Source of the DNA: CAWCGU01 sp963795195
Lineage (GTDB): Bacteria > Actinomycetota > Thermoleophilia > Solirubrobacterales > 70-9
Reading direction: 5' to 3'
Length of the DNA: 64,000 nt
NCBI GenBank assembly: GCA_963795195.1
Contig: CAWCGU010000006.1
Span: 310,001 to 374,000, forward strand
Shown here: positions 42,405 to 51,653 of the stretch, piece after piece
How positions within the stretch are numbered: the first letter of the stretch is position 1
Layout: each line of letters opens with the position of its first letter
Notes under the pieces: model-generated
Told to the model about the DNA's origin: nothing
The model's database searches: none
The model's input: only the letters and a program-made list of their open reading frames with translations
Made by a program: the position numbers and the translations under genes

Positions 42405-43141
42405 CCGAACCAGACCGACTTGCGCCGGCCGAGCATGTCGTGCAGGTTCTCCTGGATTCGCGCCCTGATGTCCTGGGCGACGGTCTGGACAAGCGCCTTG
42501 TCGCCGTCAGGATCGGCGCCGAGCGAGACCGTGTCGATCGGCTCGAGGAAGCGGATCTTGAACTTGGCAGGCAGGTAGGCCAGCATCCCCAGCGGGCCCA
42601 GCCAGGGGAAGGTCGGCGTCAGCGGGAAGTAAATCAGCCCGGTCATCCGCTTCATGAAGTCCATCTGGGCGAAGACGGGCATCGCCTCCTCGGCGCCGAC
42701 GACGCAGACCGGGACGAGCTTCGCCTCCGCGCGAATGGCCGCCTCGACGAAGCCGCCGCGGCCGAAGCGGCGCAGCTTGTAGCGGTCCTTGTAGAGCTTC
42801 TCTGTTCCCTTCCTTCCCTCCGGGAAGACCAGCACGAGCTGCTCCTCGTCATAAAGGAGGCGGTGCACGTTCGCGGGATGGGCCGCCACGGCGCCGATCT
42901 TGGGGATCAGCATCGAGAAGCCCGGATAGCCCTTGAAGAAATGCTCGACGGTGATGTTCAGAGGCCGTGGGTTGGGGTGCTCCTCGCGGATCGCCTTGGC
43001 GATGATCGCCGCGTCCGGGGGAAGCGCGCCGGCATGGTTAGAGACGAGCAACGCTCCACCCTCGGATGGAACGTTCTCGATGCCCTCGACCTCGGCGCGG
43101 AACCAGTAGCGATAGAAGAACTCGACGAGGGTGCGATCCAT
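42401..43141 (-). CDS. Lysophospholipid acyltransferase (PlsC-like)
   Basis: The 246-residue reading from ATG 43141 contains NHAGALPPDAAII (acyltransferase block I), FPEGRKGTEKLYKDRYK (block III) and a long C-terminal part. It would acylate a glycerol or lysolipid at the membrane. Upstream of the ATG the same frame continues about 60 codons (ERRLNDWGRSERIEG) in a family-like sequence but offers no ATG, GTG or TTG before a stop. The true start may be non-standard, or an indel may hide it. It overlaps the SDR gene. Confidence 0.82.
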   Translation of the reverse strand: MDRTLVEFFYRYWFRAEVEGIENVPSEGGALLVSNHAGALPPDAAIIAKAIREEHPNPRPLNITVEHFFKGYPGFSMLIPKIGAVAAHPANVHRLLYDEEQLVLVFPEGRKGTEKLYKDRYKLRRFGRGGFVEAAIRAEAKLVPVCVVGAEEAMPVFAQMDFMKRMTGLIYFPLTPTFPWLGPLGMLAYLPAKFKIRFLEPIDTVSLGADPDGDKALVQTVAQDIRARIQENLHDMLGRRKSVWFG

Positions 43142-43394
43142 CAGGCCCTCGATCCGTTCCGAGCGACCCCAGTCGTTGAGCCGGCGCTCGGGCTCGATCG
43201 CCGGCAGCAGGTCTCGCAGGCGCTCGCGCTCAGCCCGCTCCGGGAGCAGGTTCTCGGGCGCGGCGGACTCGTCGTCGGCGCGCTCGGGTCGCGTCGGCGA
43301 CAGCGATGTTCGGTCCGGACTGATGCCTCCATTGTCGCAACCCTCGCTTCCGATTGTTCGGCGGGTTTGTGAACAAGCGGTTCAAGGGGCCGGG

Positions 43395-44129
43395 ATGATT
43401 AGGATGCTCCGGAGGGTGCGCTCCAAGGATCAGGTTCGAAAGTCGGTGTGGGAAGCGATGGATCGCGAGGGTGTCTCGCGCTTTCCAGGCGCTGACGGAC
43501 GCATCCCGAATTTCGCCGGCGCCAAGCTGGCCGCCGAGCGGCTCGCCGGCCACCGCCTCTTCAAGCGCGCCCAGGCGATCAAGGTCAATCCCGATTCGCC
43601 GCAGACCCACGTGCGGCGGATTGCGCTCGAGCAGGGCAAGACGCTGATCATGGCCGTGCCGCGCCTGCGCGACCCCCATCCCTTCCGGATACTCGAGCCG
43701 CGGACTCTGAACGCCGAGCAGATCAAGGAGGCGGCGACGATCAAGGGGGCGCTCAAACACGGCCGCGTTGTCGCCGACGACGAGCTGCCGGAGATCGACT
43801 TCGTGCTCTGCGGATCGGTCGCCGTCAACCTCACCGGAGGGCGGCTCGGCAAGGGCGGCGGCTTCTCCGACATCGAGTACGGCCTCCTGATCGAGGCCGG
43901 AAAGATCGACGACCACACGGTCGTCGGCACCACGGTTCACCCGATTCAGATCCTGCGCGAGCACCTGCCGCTGACCGCGCATGACCTTCCCGTGGACCTG
44001 ATCGCCACGCCGCGAGCGGTGATCGACGTCGAACGCACGCACCCGCGGCCCCGCGGAATCCTCTGGGATCACCTGCAGCCGCCCCAGATTCGGGAGATCC
44101 CGATCCTGGAGCGCATGGGCTACGCGTGA
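43395..44129 (+). CDS. 5-formyltetrahydrofolate cyclo-ligase-family protein (archaeal-type)
   Basis: The 244-residue protein shows RSKDQVRKSVWEAMDREGVS, RFPGADGRIPNFAGAKLAAE, QTHVRRIALEQGKTLIMAVP, VAVNLTGGRLGKGGGFSDIE and VHPIQILREHLPLTAHDLPV, the order seen in MTHFS-like proteins of archaea and actinobacteria. The reference reaction is ATP-dependent closure of 5-formyl-THF to methenyl-THF, but this branch is little studied. ATG 43395 or 43404 are both possible. Its stop overlaps the start of the hydrolase gene (GTGA). Confidence 0.8.
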   Translation: MIRMLRRVRSKDQVRKSVWEAMDREGVSRFPGADGRIPNFAGAKLAAERLAGHRLFKRAQAIKVNPDSPQTHVRRIALEQGKTLIMAVPRLRDPHPFRILEPRTLNAEQIKEAATIKGALKHGRVVADDELPEIDFVLCGSVAVNLTGGRLGKGGGFSDIEYGLLIEAGKIDDHTVVGTTVHPIQILREHLPLTAHDLPVDLIATPRAVIDVERTHPRPRGILWDHLQPPQIREIPILERMGYA

Positions 44130-45103
44130 GCGGCACGCTCAGTGCCGAAGGTCCGCTTCCCGACCCCACGCCGAGCACCGGCCCCGACCCCTACGGCAAC
44201 CCTGACGCCGAGCCGGCCTGGATGGCGGTCGATTGGCGCAGCCACATGCGCACGCTCTTGCTTGGCGGGACCAAGGTCGAGATCGTGGAGGCCGGCCCGC
44301 AGGATTCCGATCAAGAACCGCTCCTGCTGGTGCACGGCCTCGACGGTTCCTGGCGGAACTTCCTCGAGACGATCCCCCGTTTCGCCGAGGGCCGCCGGGT
44401 GGTCGCGCTCGACCTGCCGGGGTTCGGCTCGAGCCCGCTGCCCGACTGGGAAATCTCGATTCCCCGGTACGCGGCTTTACTGGCCCAGCTGCACGACGCC
44501 CTCGACCTCGGCCCCTCCTGTCTCGTCGGCAGCTCGATGGGCGGCCTGATCGCCGCCGAGACCGCGATCTCACACCCCGCGGCAGTCTCGCGCCTGCTGT
44601 TGGCCGCGCCGGTCGGCATCAGCAACGCGACGCTTGATCTGAAGCCTGCGATTCGCTTCGCCCGCACGCTCTCCCTGCTCGCGCCGCTGGGGCTTCGGCT
44701 TCGAAAGGCTTCGCTGATCCGCCCGCGACTGCTGAGGGCGGCATTCGGCGGCGTGCTTCGCCATCCCAGCGAGCTGCGTCCCGAGTTGCTCTGGGAGCAC
44801 TACTTTGGGGCGCTCGCGACCGGGGGTGAGGCGACGACCCCGGGCTTCATGGCCGCAGTCAAAGCAGTTGTCGGATACGACATCCGAGAGCAGCTGGCCG
44901 AGATCTCGGCGCCGGCGCTGGTCGTCTGGGGCCGGGATGACAAACTCGTTCCGCCCCAGGACGGGCCGGAGTACGCCCGGCGCATCGCGGGTGCACGCCT
45001 CGAGGTCTTCGGGAACTGCGGCCACCTGCCGATGCTCGAGCGTCCGGTTCGCTTCAACCAGGTTCTCGCAGAGTTCCTGGCGGACGCGGACGCAACCGGC
45101 TAG
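44126..45103 (+). CDS. Alpha/beta hydrolase
   Basis: The 325-residue protein has LLVHGLDGSWRNFLETIPRF (oxyanion region), the nucleophile elbow LVGSSMGGLIAAETA, acidic residue in VVWGRDDKLVPP and His in FGNCGHLPMLERP, a complete catalytic triad. The N-terminal 40 residues are Pro-rich and probably disordered. The GTG start overlaps the upstream stop, so it is coupled to the cyclo-ligase-like gene. Its own stop overlaps ilvD's stop on the other strand (CTAG). Confidence 0.85.
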   Translation: MSGTLSAEGPLPDPTPSTGPDPYGNPDAEPAWMAVDWRSHMRTLLLGGTKVEIVEAGPQDSDQEPLLLVHGLDGSWRNFLETIPRFAEGRRVVALDLPGFGSSPLPDWEISIPRYAALLAQLHDALDLGPSCLVGSSMGGLIAAETAISHPAAVSRLLLAAPVGISNATLDLKPAIRFARTLSLLAPLGLRLRKASLIRPRLLRAAFGGVLRHPSELRPELLWEHYFGALATGGEATTPGFMAAVKAVVGYDIREQLAEISAPALVVWGRDDKLVPPQDGPEYARRIAGARLEVFGNCGHLPMLERPVRFNQVLAEFLADADATG

Positions 45104-46770
45104 CCGGTGATCGCGCCGGCCGACGCCGAGGAAACTGTTTTCGCGTACTTCGACATCACGCCCGAGGTGTAGGCGGGCTCCGGGGCCTGGTACTCGGCCA
45201 CCCGAGCAACGATCTCGTCGTCGGAGAGCGCCACGTCGAGACGCCGGGAGGCTACGTCGATCGTGACCTCGTCCCCATCTCGAAGCGCCGCGATCGGGCC
45301 ACCCTTGACGGCCTCGGGGGCGACGTGGCCGATCATCATCCCGCGGGTGGCGCCGGAGAAGCGGCCGTCGGTGATCAGTGCGACCTCCTCCCCCAGTCCC
45401 TCGCCGACGATCGCTGCGGTCACCTGCAGCATCTCGCGCATGCCGGGCCCTCCGGCGGGACCCTCGTTGCGGATCACGATCACGTCGCCGGGCTTGATCT
45501 GCTGCGCCTTTACGGCGGCAAAGCAGTCCTCCTCGGACTCGAAAACCCGGGCGGGGCCGGTCTGGCCGGTGCGTTCGGTGCCGGCGAGCTTGACGACGGA
45601 GCCCTCGGGCGCCAGGTTGCCGCGCAGGATCGCGAGCCCACCCGTCGGCTTGAGCGGATTCGAGACGGCGCGGACGACCTGCTGACCGTCCTCCTCGATC
45701 GCCTCCGCTGCCTCCTCACCGATCGTGCGGCCGGTAACCGTGATCTCGTCGCCGTGCAGGATCCCGGCCTCCGCCAGGCGGCTCAGGATCAGCGGCACGC
45801 CGCCCGCGCGGTAGAGGTCGGTGGCAACGAAGCGCCCCCCGGGCTTGAGGTCTGCCAGCAGCGGTGTGCGTGAGGAGATCTCCTCGAAGTCGTCGATATC
45901 GAGTTCGATGCCCATCTCCCGCGCGACTGCGAGCAGGTGCAGGACGCCGTTGGTCGAGCCGCCCGAGGCGGCGACGCAGGCGATCGCGTTCTCGATCGAG
46001 TTGCGGGTGATCACGCGGCTCGGGCGCAGGTCCTGCTCGAGCACCTGCATGACCAGCCTGCCGATCTGCTCGGCGACGGTTTCCTTGGTCACGTCCTCAG
46101 CGGGCACCATCGAGGAGCCGCCCGGTGAGATCCCCATCGCCTCGAAGGCGCATGCCATCGTATTGGCGGTGAACTGGCCGCCGCAGGCCCCGGCGCCGGG
46201 GCTGGCGTTGTCCTCGAGCTCTTTGAAGTCCTCGTCGGACATGTCACCCGCGGCGTGTGTGCCGATCGCTTCGAAGAGATCGACGATCGTGACGTCTTTG
46301 CCGCGCCAGCGGCCCGGGGCAATCGAGCCGCCGTAGAGCATCAGCGAGGGGATATCGAGCCGGGCGAGGGCCATCACTGCGCCGGGAATGGTCTTGTCGC
46401 AGGCGGAGAGCGCGATCACGGCGTCGAACTGGTAACCGCGAACGGCCAGCTCGATCGAGTCGGCGATCACCTCGCGGCTGACCAGGGACGTCTTCATACC
46501 CTTGGTACCCATCGTGATCCCATCAGAGATCGCGATCGTGTTGAACTCCATCGGCGTCCCGCCCGCGGCCCTGACGCCCGTCTTGATGTGTTCGGCGAGG
46601 CCACGCAGGTGGAAGTTGCAGGGCATCGCCTCGATCCAGGTGTTTGCGATGCCGATCGTCGGCTTGCTGAGCGCGTCGTCGTCGTAGCCGATGCCCTTCA
46701 TGTAGGCGCGTGCGGCGGCGCGGTCGGGTCCGTCGAAGACCGCAGAGCTGCGAGGACGCATGTCGTTCAT
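45100..46770 (-). CDS. ilvD: Dihydroxy-acid dehydratase
   Basis: The 556-residue protein is full length and carries the IlvD signatures: GIANTWIEAMPCNFHLRGLA, SACDKTIPGAVMALARLDIP, GACGGQFTANTMACAFEAMG with the Fe-S cysteines, and TDGRFSGATRGMMIGHVAPE. It dehydrates dihydroxy-acids in valine, leucine and isoleucine synthesis. It overlaps the preceding membrane-anchored gene by 4 bases and so belongs to a small operon with 46767-47622. No leader or attenuator is visible because the start lies inside the upstream gene. Confidence 0.96.
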   Translation of the reverse strand: MNDMRPRSSAVFDGPDRAAARAYMKGIGYDDDALSKPTIGIANTWIEAMPCNFHLRGLAEHIKTGVRAAGGTPMEFNTIAISDGITMGTKGMKTSLVSREVIADSIELAVRGYQFDAVIALSACDKTIPGAVMALARLDIPSLMLYGGSIAPGRWRGKDVTIVDLFEAIGTHAAGDMSDEDFKELEDNASPGAGACGGQFTANTMACAFEAMGISPGGSSMVPAEDVTKETVAEQIGRLVMQVLEQDLRPSRVITRNSIENAIACVAASGGSTNGVLHLLAVAREMGIELDIDDFEEISSRTPLLADLKPGGRFVATDLYRAGGVPLILSRLAEAGILHGDEITVTGRTIGEEAAEAIEEDGQQVVRAVSNPLKPTGGLAILRGNLAPEGSVVKLAGTERTGQTGPARVFESEEDCFAAVKAQQIKPGDVIVIRNEGPAGGPGMREMLQVTAAIVGEGLGEEVALITDGRFSGATRGMMIGHVAPEAVKGGPIAALRDGDEVTIDVASRRLDVALSDDEIVARVAEYQAPEPAYTSGVMSKYAKTVSSASAGAITG

Positions 46771-47369
46771 ACGGTCGTCCCGGCCCCGACGATGCTGAGA
46801 TCACGCGCTCGTGACGCTTCCCACTCGCGCATGCGCCGAAGGTCGCGACGCACTTGGTCGGGATCGATCTGGCGGCCGGGCAGGTGCATGTTCGCGTCGG
46901 CGATCAGCTTGCGCTCGTCGCCGTGCAGCGACATCCACTTTGCGAGAGCGTCGTCGGCATCGGGCAAGCGGTGGCCGTAGGCGGTCTCGAGACGATCTGG
47001 GAACTGGATGCAGTACTCGCTCAGAGGCTGGTTGGTGGCCGTGTCGAAGGAGACGATCGGGCGGTGCGGGTAGATGAGGTACCCGTACCCGCTCGGTCTG
47101 CCGTCACGATCGCGTCCGAGCACGCGCAGGAAGCCGAGCTGCTCGTACATGGCGAACTCATCAGCGCTGATGACCGACTCCATCAGCTCGCGGGCCTTGC
47201 GTTCGGCGCGGCGCTCGCGGCCGGGGTCGGTCGGCACAGCGGGACTGATGTGAGGACGGCGGTCCGGCCTGGGGCGCGTGCGAAGGCGCGCGGCGAGGGT
47301 CGGACCGAAGGCCGCGACACCCAGGGTGCCCAGCACGACGACGAGCACGATCGAAGCGGCGGTCGGCAC
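46767..47369 (-). CDS. Membrane-anchored protein of unknown function upstream of ilvD
   Basis: The 200-residue protein has one N-terminal membrane segment (ASIVLVVVLGTLGVAAFGPT), a basic linker, and a soluble domain with RELMESVISADEFAMYEQLG, YGYLIYPHRPIVSFDTATN, and LPDADDALAKWMSLHGDERK. I do not recognise it beyond similarity to unassigned actinobacterial proteins. It is translationally coupled to ilvD (ATGA), and 7 bases follow the stop of the 81-residue gene before it. Confidence 0.68.
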   Translation of the reverse strand: MPTAASIVLVVVLGTLGVAAFGPTLAARLRTRPRPDRRPHISPAVPTDPGRERRAERKARELMESVISADEFAMYEQLGFLRVLGRDRDGRPSGYGYLIYPHRPIVSFDTATNQPLSEYCIQFPDRLETAYGHRLPDADDALAKWMSLHGDERKLIADANMHLPGRQIDPDQVRRDLRRMREWEASRARDLSIVGAGTTV

Positions 47370-47376
47370 GATGCCC

Positions 47377-47622
47377 TCAGCCGCCGGCGGCCGGCGGGTA
47401 GAAAATAACCCGCTCGGCGTCAGCGGGAATCTGCTCGAACTCCCGGACCATCACGGCCTCACGCCGGCCCGTGACGCCGGGCGTCGGCACGGCCGCCCAC
47501 ATTCCGAGATCGAGCTGACGGCGAAACTCTTCGATCAGCCGCTCGTGGTCCTCGGCAAGCTCAGGATCGCCCTCTGCGAGCAGCACGTCTCCGTGCCCGG
47601 GTCTCATGCGCACAAGCTTCAC
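47377..47622 (-). CDS. Small cytoplasmic protein of unknown function
   Basis: The 81-residue protein (MKLVRMRPGHGDVLLAEGDP, ELAEDHERLIEEFRRQLDLG, WAAVPTPGVTGRREAVMV, VIFYPPAAGG) has alternating strand and helix and no membrane segment. It is the first gene of the operon leading to ilvD, 7 bases before the next start. Function unknown. Confidence 0.62.
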   Translation of the reverse strand: MKLVRMRPGHGDVLLAEGDPELAEDHERLIEEFRRQLDLGMWAAVPTPGVTGRREAVMVREFEQIPADAERVIFYPPAAGG

Positions 47623-47700
47623 CAGCAGGATTATGGCAGCGGGGCGGGATTTGGCTTGGGGTTGCCTGACGGCTGGGGTTCGGGAGGCCCCGCCGCCCGT

Positions 47701-48513
47701 CTACTCCTCGTCCACGAAACCCAGACCGAACACATCCACCGGCCCAGGGCCCTCCCCCAGCCCACGCAGGCCGTTTGCGACGGCGTCGGCGACGATCTCG
47801 CGTGCCGCGAACGCGGCGTCGGCGAGACCCTCTCCCCGCGCGAGCAATGCCGCGATCGTCGCCGAATGTGTGCAGCCGGATCCGTGGGAGGCCCCATCGG
47901 GGTGCCGCGGGCCGTCGATCTCCAGGACCTCGTCGTCATCCATCAGCAGGTCGATTCCGTCCTCGGTGTGGCCACCGGTGACGATCACAGCTGCACTGGT
48001 CAGCTCGCGCAGCGCGCCGGCAAGCTCCGCCGACCCGGCCGCCGGCCCCAGCCCCGTCAACTCGCGCGCCTCCGGCAGATTCGGCGTAATCACCGTGGCT
48101 CGTGGAATCAGGACCTCGATCAACGCCGATCGCGCTTCGGGGTCGAGCAGCACGGCTCCGCTTTCGGCCACCATCACGGGGTCGAGGACGACGGGCACGT
48201 CGCCGATCGCGTCGAGACCCGCACCGACCGCCTCGATCGTGACTGCGTCCCCGAGCATCCCGATCTTGACGGCGTCGACGCCGATGTCCTCCGCCACGGC
48301 CCTGATCTGGGCGACGACGACGTCTGGCGGGACGGCGTGGACCGCGGAGATGCCGACGGTGTTTTGCGCGGTGATCGCCGTGATCGCGGTGGTGCCGTGC
48401 ACGCCGCAAAGAGCAAAGGCCTTGAGGTCGGCCTGGATGCCCGCGCCCCCGCCGGAATCAGATCCGGCGATGCTGAGCGCTACGGGTACCGGATCTCGGT
48501 CATGGGTGGCCAT
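47701..48513 (-). CDS. thiD: Hydroxymethylpyrimidine/phosphomethylpyrimidine kinase
   Basis: The 270-residue protein shows SIAGSDSGGGAGIQADLKAF, AVKIGMLGDAVTIEAV, VLDPVMVAESGAVLL, the PNLPEARELTG motif and the ribokinase-family GSGCTHSATIAALLARGEG with catalytic Asp replaced in position by the usual ThiD H-x-S-x-T arrangement. It makes HMP-pyrophosphate for thiamine. ATG at 48513 lies 14 bases inside the dprA 3' end. No thiamine riboswitch is visible. Confidence 0.93.
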   Translation of the reverse strand: MATHDRDPVPVALSIAGSDSGGGAGIQADLKAFALCGVHGTTAITAITAQNTVGISAVHAVPPDVVVAQIRAVAEDIGVDAVKIGMLGDAVTIEAVGAGLDAIGDVPVVLDPVMVAESGAVLLDPEARSALIEVLIPRATVITPNLPEARELTGLGPAAGSAELAGALRELTSAAVIVTGGHTEDGIDLLMDDDEVLEIDGPRHPDGASHGSGCTHSATIAALLARGEGLADAAFAAREIVADAVANGLRGLGEGPGPVDVFGLGFVDEE

Positions 48514-49628
48514 CGAAGGCGCGAGCGTAACGGCCCAGCGCGTCCGCCCTGACACGACCCTTCAATTCCAGGCGCGAGAGGTCGGCGGCAACCGCGCCCG
48601 GCGGGCGCCCGACCCGTGCCGCAATCTGGTCGGGCGTCGCGGCGCCCTCCTCGACGGCCGCAAGCACCGCAACGAGCCCAGCATCCAGCCCCGCGAAGGA
48701 GTTGCCCTGCGGTCCAGCCACCGGCGGAACGGCGAAGTGCCCGACACCGACCAGGCGGTCGAGCACATCCTGGGCGTCACGGACGACGACCGCCCCGTCG
48801 GCGAGCAGGTCGTTTGGCCCGCGCGAGAGCTCTGAGTTGATCGGGCCAGGGATCGCACCGAGCTCGCGCCCGAGCTCCTCGCCCGCCATCTGCGCGGTGA
48901 TCAAAGCGCCGGAGCGCCCGCGGGCCTGAACCACGATCGTCATCTCCGCCAGCGCCGCGATAATCCGGTTGCGCGCCGGAAAGGACCAGCGCTGGGGCCG
49001 GAAACCCGGCGGCATTTCCGAGACGGTGATCCCGTCCTCGATGATGCGCCGGTGCAGGGCGGCCTCTCCCTGCGGATAGGCGACATTCGCCCCACCGCCG
49101 AGCACGGCGACGGTGAGGCCCGCGGCAGTTAGCGCTCCGCGGTGCGCGGCGGCGTCGACCCCGAACGCCATGCCGCTAACGACCGGAATCCGCGCCGTAC
49201 CGAGCTGGAGTGCGAGTTGCTGGGCCGCCTCGCGGCCGTAGGGCGAGGCCCGGCGGGCGCCGACGATCGCAACGCTGGGTCCGCGACTCAGATCCGCCAA
49301 ATGCTGCCGGTCGCCGCATCCGTAGAGGCCCCTGGGCGCCGAGGGACCCAGGTCGCCAAGTCGCGCAGGCCAGTCTTGCTCATGGGGACAAATTGCCCAG
49401 CAGTCGCTCGCCTCGAACCGCCTTGGCCAAGCCCGGGGCGCCCTTCTCGTATGCCTGACGCACCAGGCGCGAGGGCCTCGGGTGTCCGGCAGCGGCGGCA
49501 AGCGCCTCATCGTCGAGCGCCAGCAGGTCACGCGCTCGCTTGCCCGGTGCGTTCATGGCGATCCTCTCGATCCAGCCGCCGAGGGCCGCCAGGAGCCAGC
49601 TCCTCGCCAGACACTCCGTGCAGCTCAT
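48500..49628 (-). pseudogene. dprA: DNA-processing protein DprA, frameshifted in its N-terminal domain
   Basis: The body (SVAIVGARRASPYGREAAQQ, VSGMAFGVDAAAHRGAL, GGGANVAYPQGEAALHRRI, FPARNRIIAALAEMTIVVQA) is the DprA Rossmann domain, followed by a winged-helix tail to 48500. DprA loads RecA on incoming single strands during transformation. The N-terminal SAM-like part (SCTECLARSWLLAALGGWIE, ARDLLALDDEALAAAAGHPR) lies in another frame from ATG 49628 and stops at 49380. One extra G near 49392 (CTGGGCAAT instead of CTGGCAAT) explains the break. The ATG overlaps the comM stop (ATGA), so the locus order is normal. Confidence 0.85.
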
Positions 49629-51124
49629 GCCGATCCCGTAACCCGGCGTCGCAGCATCAGCGCCTCGCCGACGTGCTCCTCGCCGACCCGCTGGGCGCCG
49701 GCGAGGTCGGCGATCGTGCGCGCCACGCGAAGCAGGCGCTCGTACCCACGCCCGCTCAGGCCCAGGCGCGCGTGCCCACCCTCGAGAACGGCCGCCGCGC
49801 CCGCCTCGATAGCGGTGTGTCGCCGGCTCTCCCGGGGCGACATCTCCGAATTGGTCCTGTCGTCACCGAGCCTCGCCGCCTGACGATCACGCGCTCTGAT
49901 GACGCGCTCGCGCACCACCTCCGAACTCTCTCCCGCCTCTCCGGCGAGGTCCTCGAGGGACGGCTGCTCAACGCGCAGCGAGATGTCGATCCGGTCGGCG
50001 AGGGCACCGCTGAGCCTGCCCGAGTAGCGGCGCAGCGCGGCGGGGGCGCATCTGCATTGCTCGGAGTGCTCGCCACGCCCGCAGGGACAGGGGTTGACGG
50101 CCGCGACCAGCTGAAATCGGCAGGGCAGCTCGACCGCGTAGCGCGACCGCACGATCACAACCCGCCCGTCTTCAAGTGGCTGGCGCAAGGCTTCGAGCGA
50201 CTCGCGCGAGAACTCACAGAGCTCGTCGAGGAACAGCACACCCCGGTGTGCGAGCGTGATCTCTCCCGGCCTCGGCGGGTTGCCGCCACCCACCAGACCC
50301 ACCGGCGAGATCGTGTGATGGGGAGCGCGAAACGGCCGGCGCTCCCCCTGCACCGCACGCCCGCAGGCGCCCGCGATTCGCGCCACCTCCAGTGCCTCGG
50401 CCCGGCCGAGCGGGGGCAGCAGCGAGGGCAGGCGCTGCGCAGCGAGCGACTTGCCCGCCCCCGGTGGCCCGATCACCATCAGCCCGTGGGCGCCGGCGGC
50501 GGCGATCTCCAGCGCGCGGCGAAGCGCCGGCTGTCCGCGCAGGTCCGCGAGGTCGGGAAGGGATCCGTTCACCGGTGCTGCAAGTGACGCCGGCGCCGGG
50601 GCTGACGGTTCGGCGTCTGTGCCGAGCGCCGGGAGCTGTCTGAGGTTGGTGATCGGGACGACCCGCAGATTCCCCTGGGCCAAAGCGGCCTCTCCGCCAC
50701 TCGGCGCCGAGACGACGAGCTTGCGGACGCCGATCCGCATCGCCGACTCAGCCATGGCCAGGGCTCCCGCCACCGGTCTCAGCGCTCCGTCGAGCCCGAG
50801 CTCGCCGGCAAGCGCGCAGGCGTCGAGCGCTTCGATCGGCAGCTGCCCGGATGCCGCCAGCAGGGCTGCGGCGATGGCCAGATCGAAGGCCGGCCCCGCC
50901 TTGCGAAGATCGGCCGGGGCGAGGCTAGCGGTGATGCGCTGCTGGGGGAACTCGAAGCCGCAATTGGAAAGCGCCGCCCGTACGCGCTCCCGCGATTCGC
51001 GAACCGCGGCGTCCGGCAGTCCCACGAGCGAGAACGCCGGTAACCCCTTGCGGACGTCAACCTCGACGGTCACCTCTTGGGCGCTGACGCCATGAAGGGC
51101 AAATGTGCGGGCGCTGGCGATCAC
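49625..51124 (-). CDS. comM: YifB/ComM family Mg-chelatase-like AAA ATPase
   Basis: From GTG at 51124 the 499-residue protein has the N-terminal Lon-like domain (VTVEVDVRKGLPAFSLVGLP, SNCGFEFPQQRITASLAPAD), Walker A GPPGAGKS, the Mg-chelatase-like block PFRAPHHTISPVGLVGGGNP, Walker B GVLFLDELCEF and CPCGRGEHSEQCRC with zinc-type cysteines. ComM is a helicase that promotes branch migration during transformation. Upstream codons to 51196 are open but not family-like. It is coupled to dprA. Confidence 0.9.
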   Translation of the reverse strand: MIASARTFALHGVSAQEVTVEVDVRKGLPAFSLVGLPDAAVRESRERVRAALSNCGFEFPQQRITASLAPADLRKAGPAFDLAIAAALLAASGQLPIEALDACALAGELGLDGALRPVAGALAMAESAMRIGVRKLVVSAPSGGEAALAQGNLRVVPITNLRQLPALGTDAEPSAPAPASLAAPVNGSLPDLADLRGQPALRRALEIAAAGAHGLMVIGPPGAGKSLAAQRLPSLLPPLGRAEALEVARIAGACGRAVQGERRPFRAPHHTISPVGLVGGGNPPRPGEITLAHRGVLFLDELCEFSRESLEALRQPLEDGRVVIVRSRYAVELPCRFQLVAAVNPCPCGRGEHSEQCRCAPAALRRYSGRLSGALADRIDISLRVEQPSLEDLAGEAGESSEVVRERVIRARDRQAARLGDDRTNSEMSPRESRRHTAIEAGAAAVLEGGHARLGLSGRGYERLLRVARTIADLAGAQRVGEEHVGEALMLRRRVTGSA

Positions 51125-51229
51125 GCCGGAGACGCTGGCAGGCGTCAACGCACGCGTGGCGCGCAAGATGTCACGAATCGGAGCCACTTCCCTCACCCCT
51201 TGCGCACCACACGCGCGCCCGCGCGGTCT

Positions 51230-51235
51230 AGCTTC
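51230..51235 (+). promoter_or_regulatory. -10 box for a leaderless start
   Basis: TAGCTT ends 6 bases before the GTG at 51242. Confidence 0.35.
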
Positions 51236-51241
51236 GAGCCG

Positions 51242-51640
51242 GTGACCGATCAGCGCCTCTCATTGGGGCACGCGGCCGAAGACGAAGCAGCTCGTCGGCT
51301 GGTCGCTGAGGGCGTCCTGATCTTGGCCCGCAACGAGCGGATCCGCTACGCGGAGCTCGGCATCGCAGGCGAGATCGACATCGTCGCGTTGGACCGCCAG
51401 ACACTCGTATTCGTCGAGGTGAAGGCGGCTCGCGCCGGCGGCCGACGGCGCGGTCCGGAACGTCCGGTGCTCGCCGTGGGACCACAGAAGCAACTGCGGC
51501 TGCGGCGGCTGGCTCGGGCCTGGCTCCACAGCCGACGCCCGCCACGACGCTTCGGCTCGATCCGCTTCGACGTGGTCGGCATCGTCATGGACAGCCACGG
51601 CCGGGTCCACGACTACGAGCACATCCCAAACGCTTTCTGA
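51242..51640 (+). CDS. YraN/UPF0102-family endonuclease-fold protein
   Basis: The 132-residue protein has the family order: HAAEDEAARRLVAEGVLILA, RIRYAELGIAGEIDIVALDR, TLVFVEVKAARAGGRRRGPE, a degenerate PD-(D/E)xK core with Glu, Asp and ExK in place, then KQLRLRRLARAWL and IRFDVVGIV. The fold is that of Holliday junction resolvases; activity is unproven. It is divergent from comM and convergent with rnhB, in the usual yraN position. Confidence 0.88.
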   Translation: MTDQRLSLGHAAEDEAARRLVAEGVLILARNERIRYAELGIAGEIDIVALDRQTLVFVEVKAARAGGRRRGPERPVLAVGPQKQLRLRRLARAWLHSRRPPRRFGSIRFDVVGIVMDSHGRVHDYEHIPNAF

Positions 51641-51653
51641 GGGCGGCCGGCCC

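Noticed and set aside
47701..48600. Thiamine riboswitch upstream of thiD
   Set aside because: The region before the start is dprA coding sequence, and no THI-box-like segments are visible.
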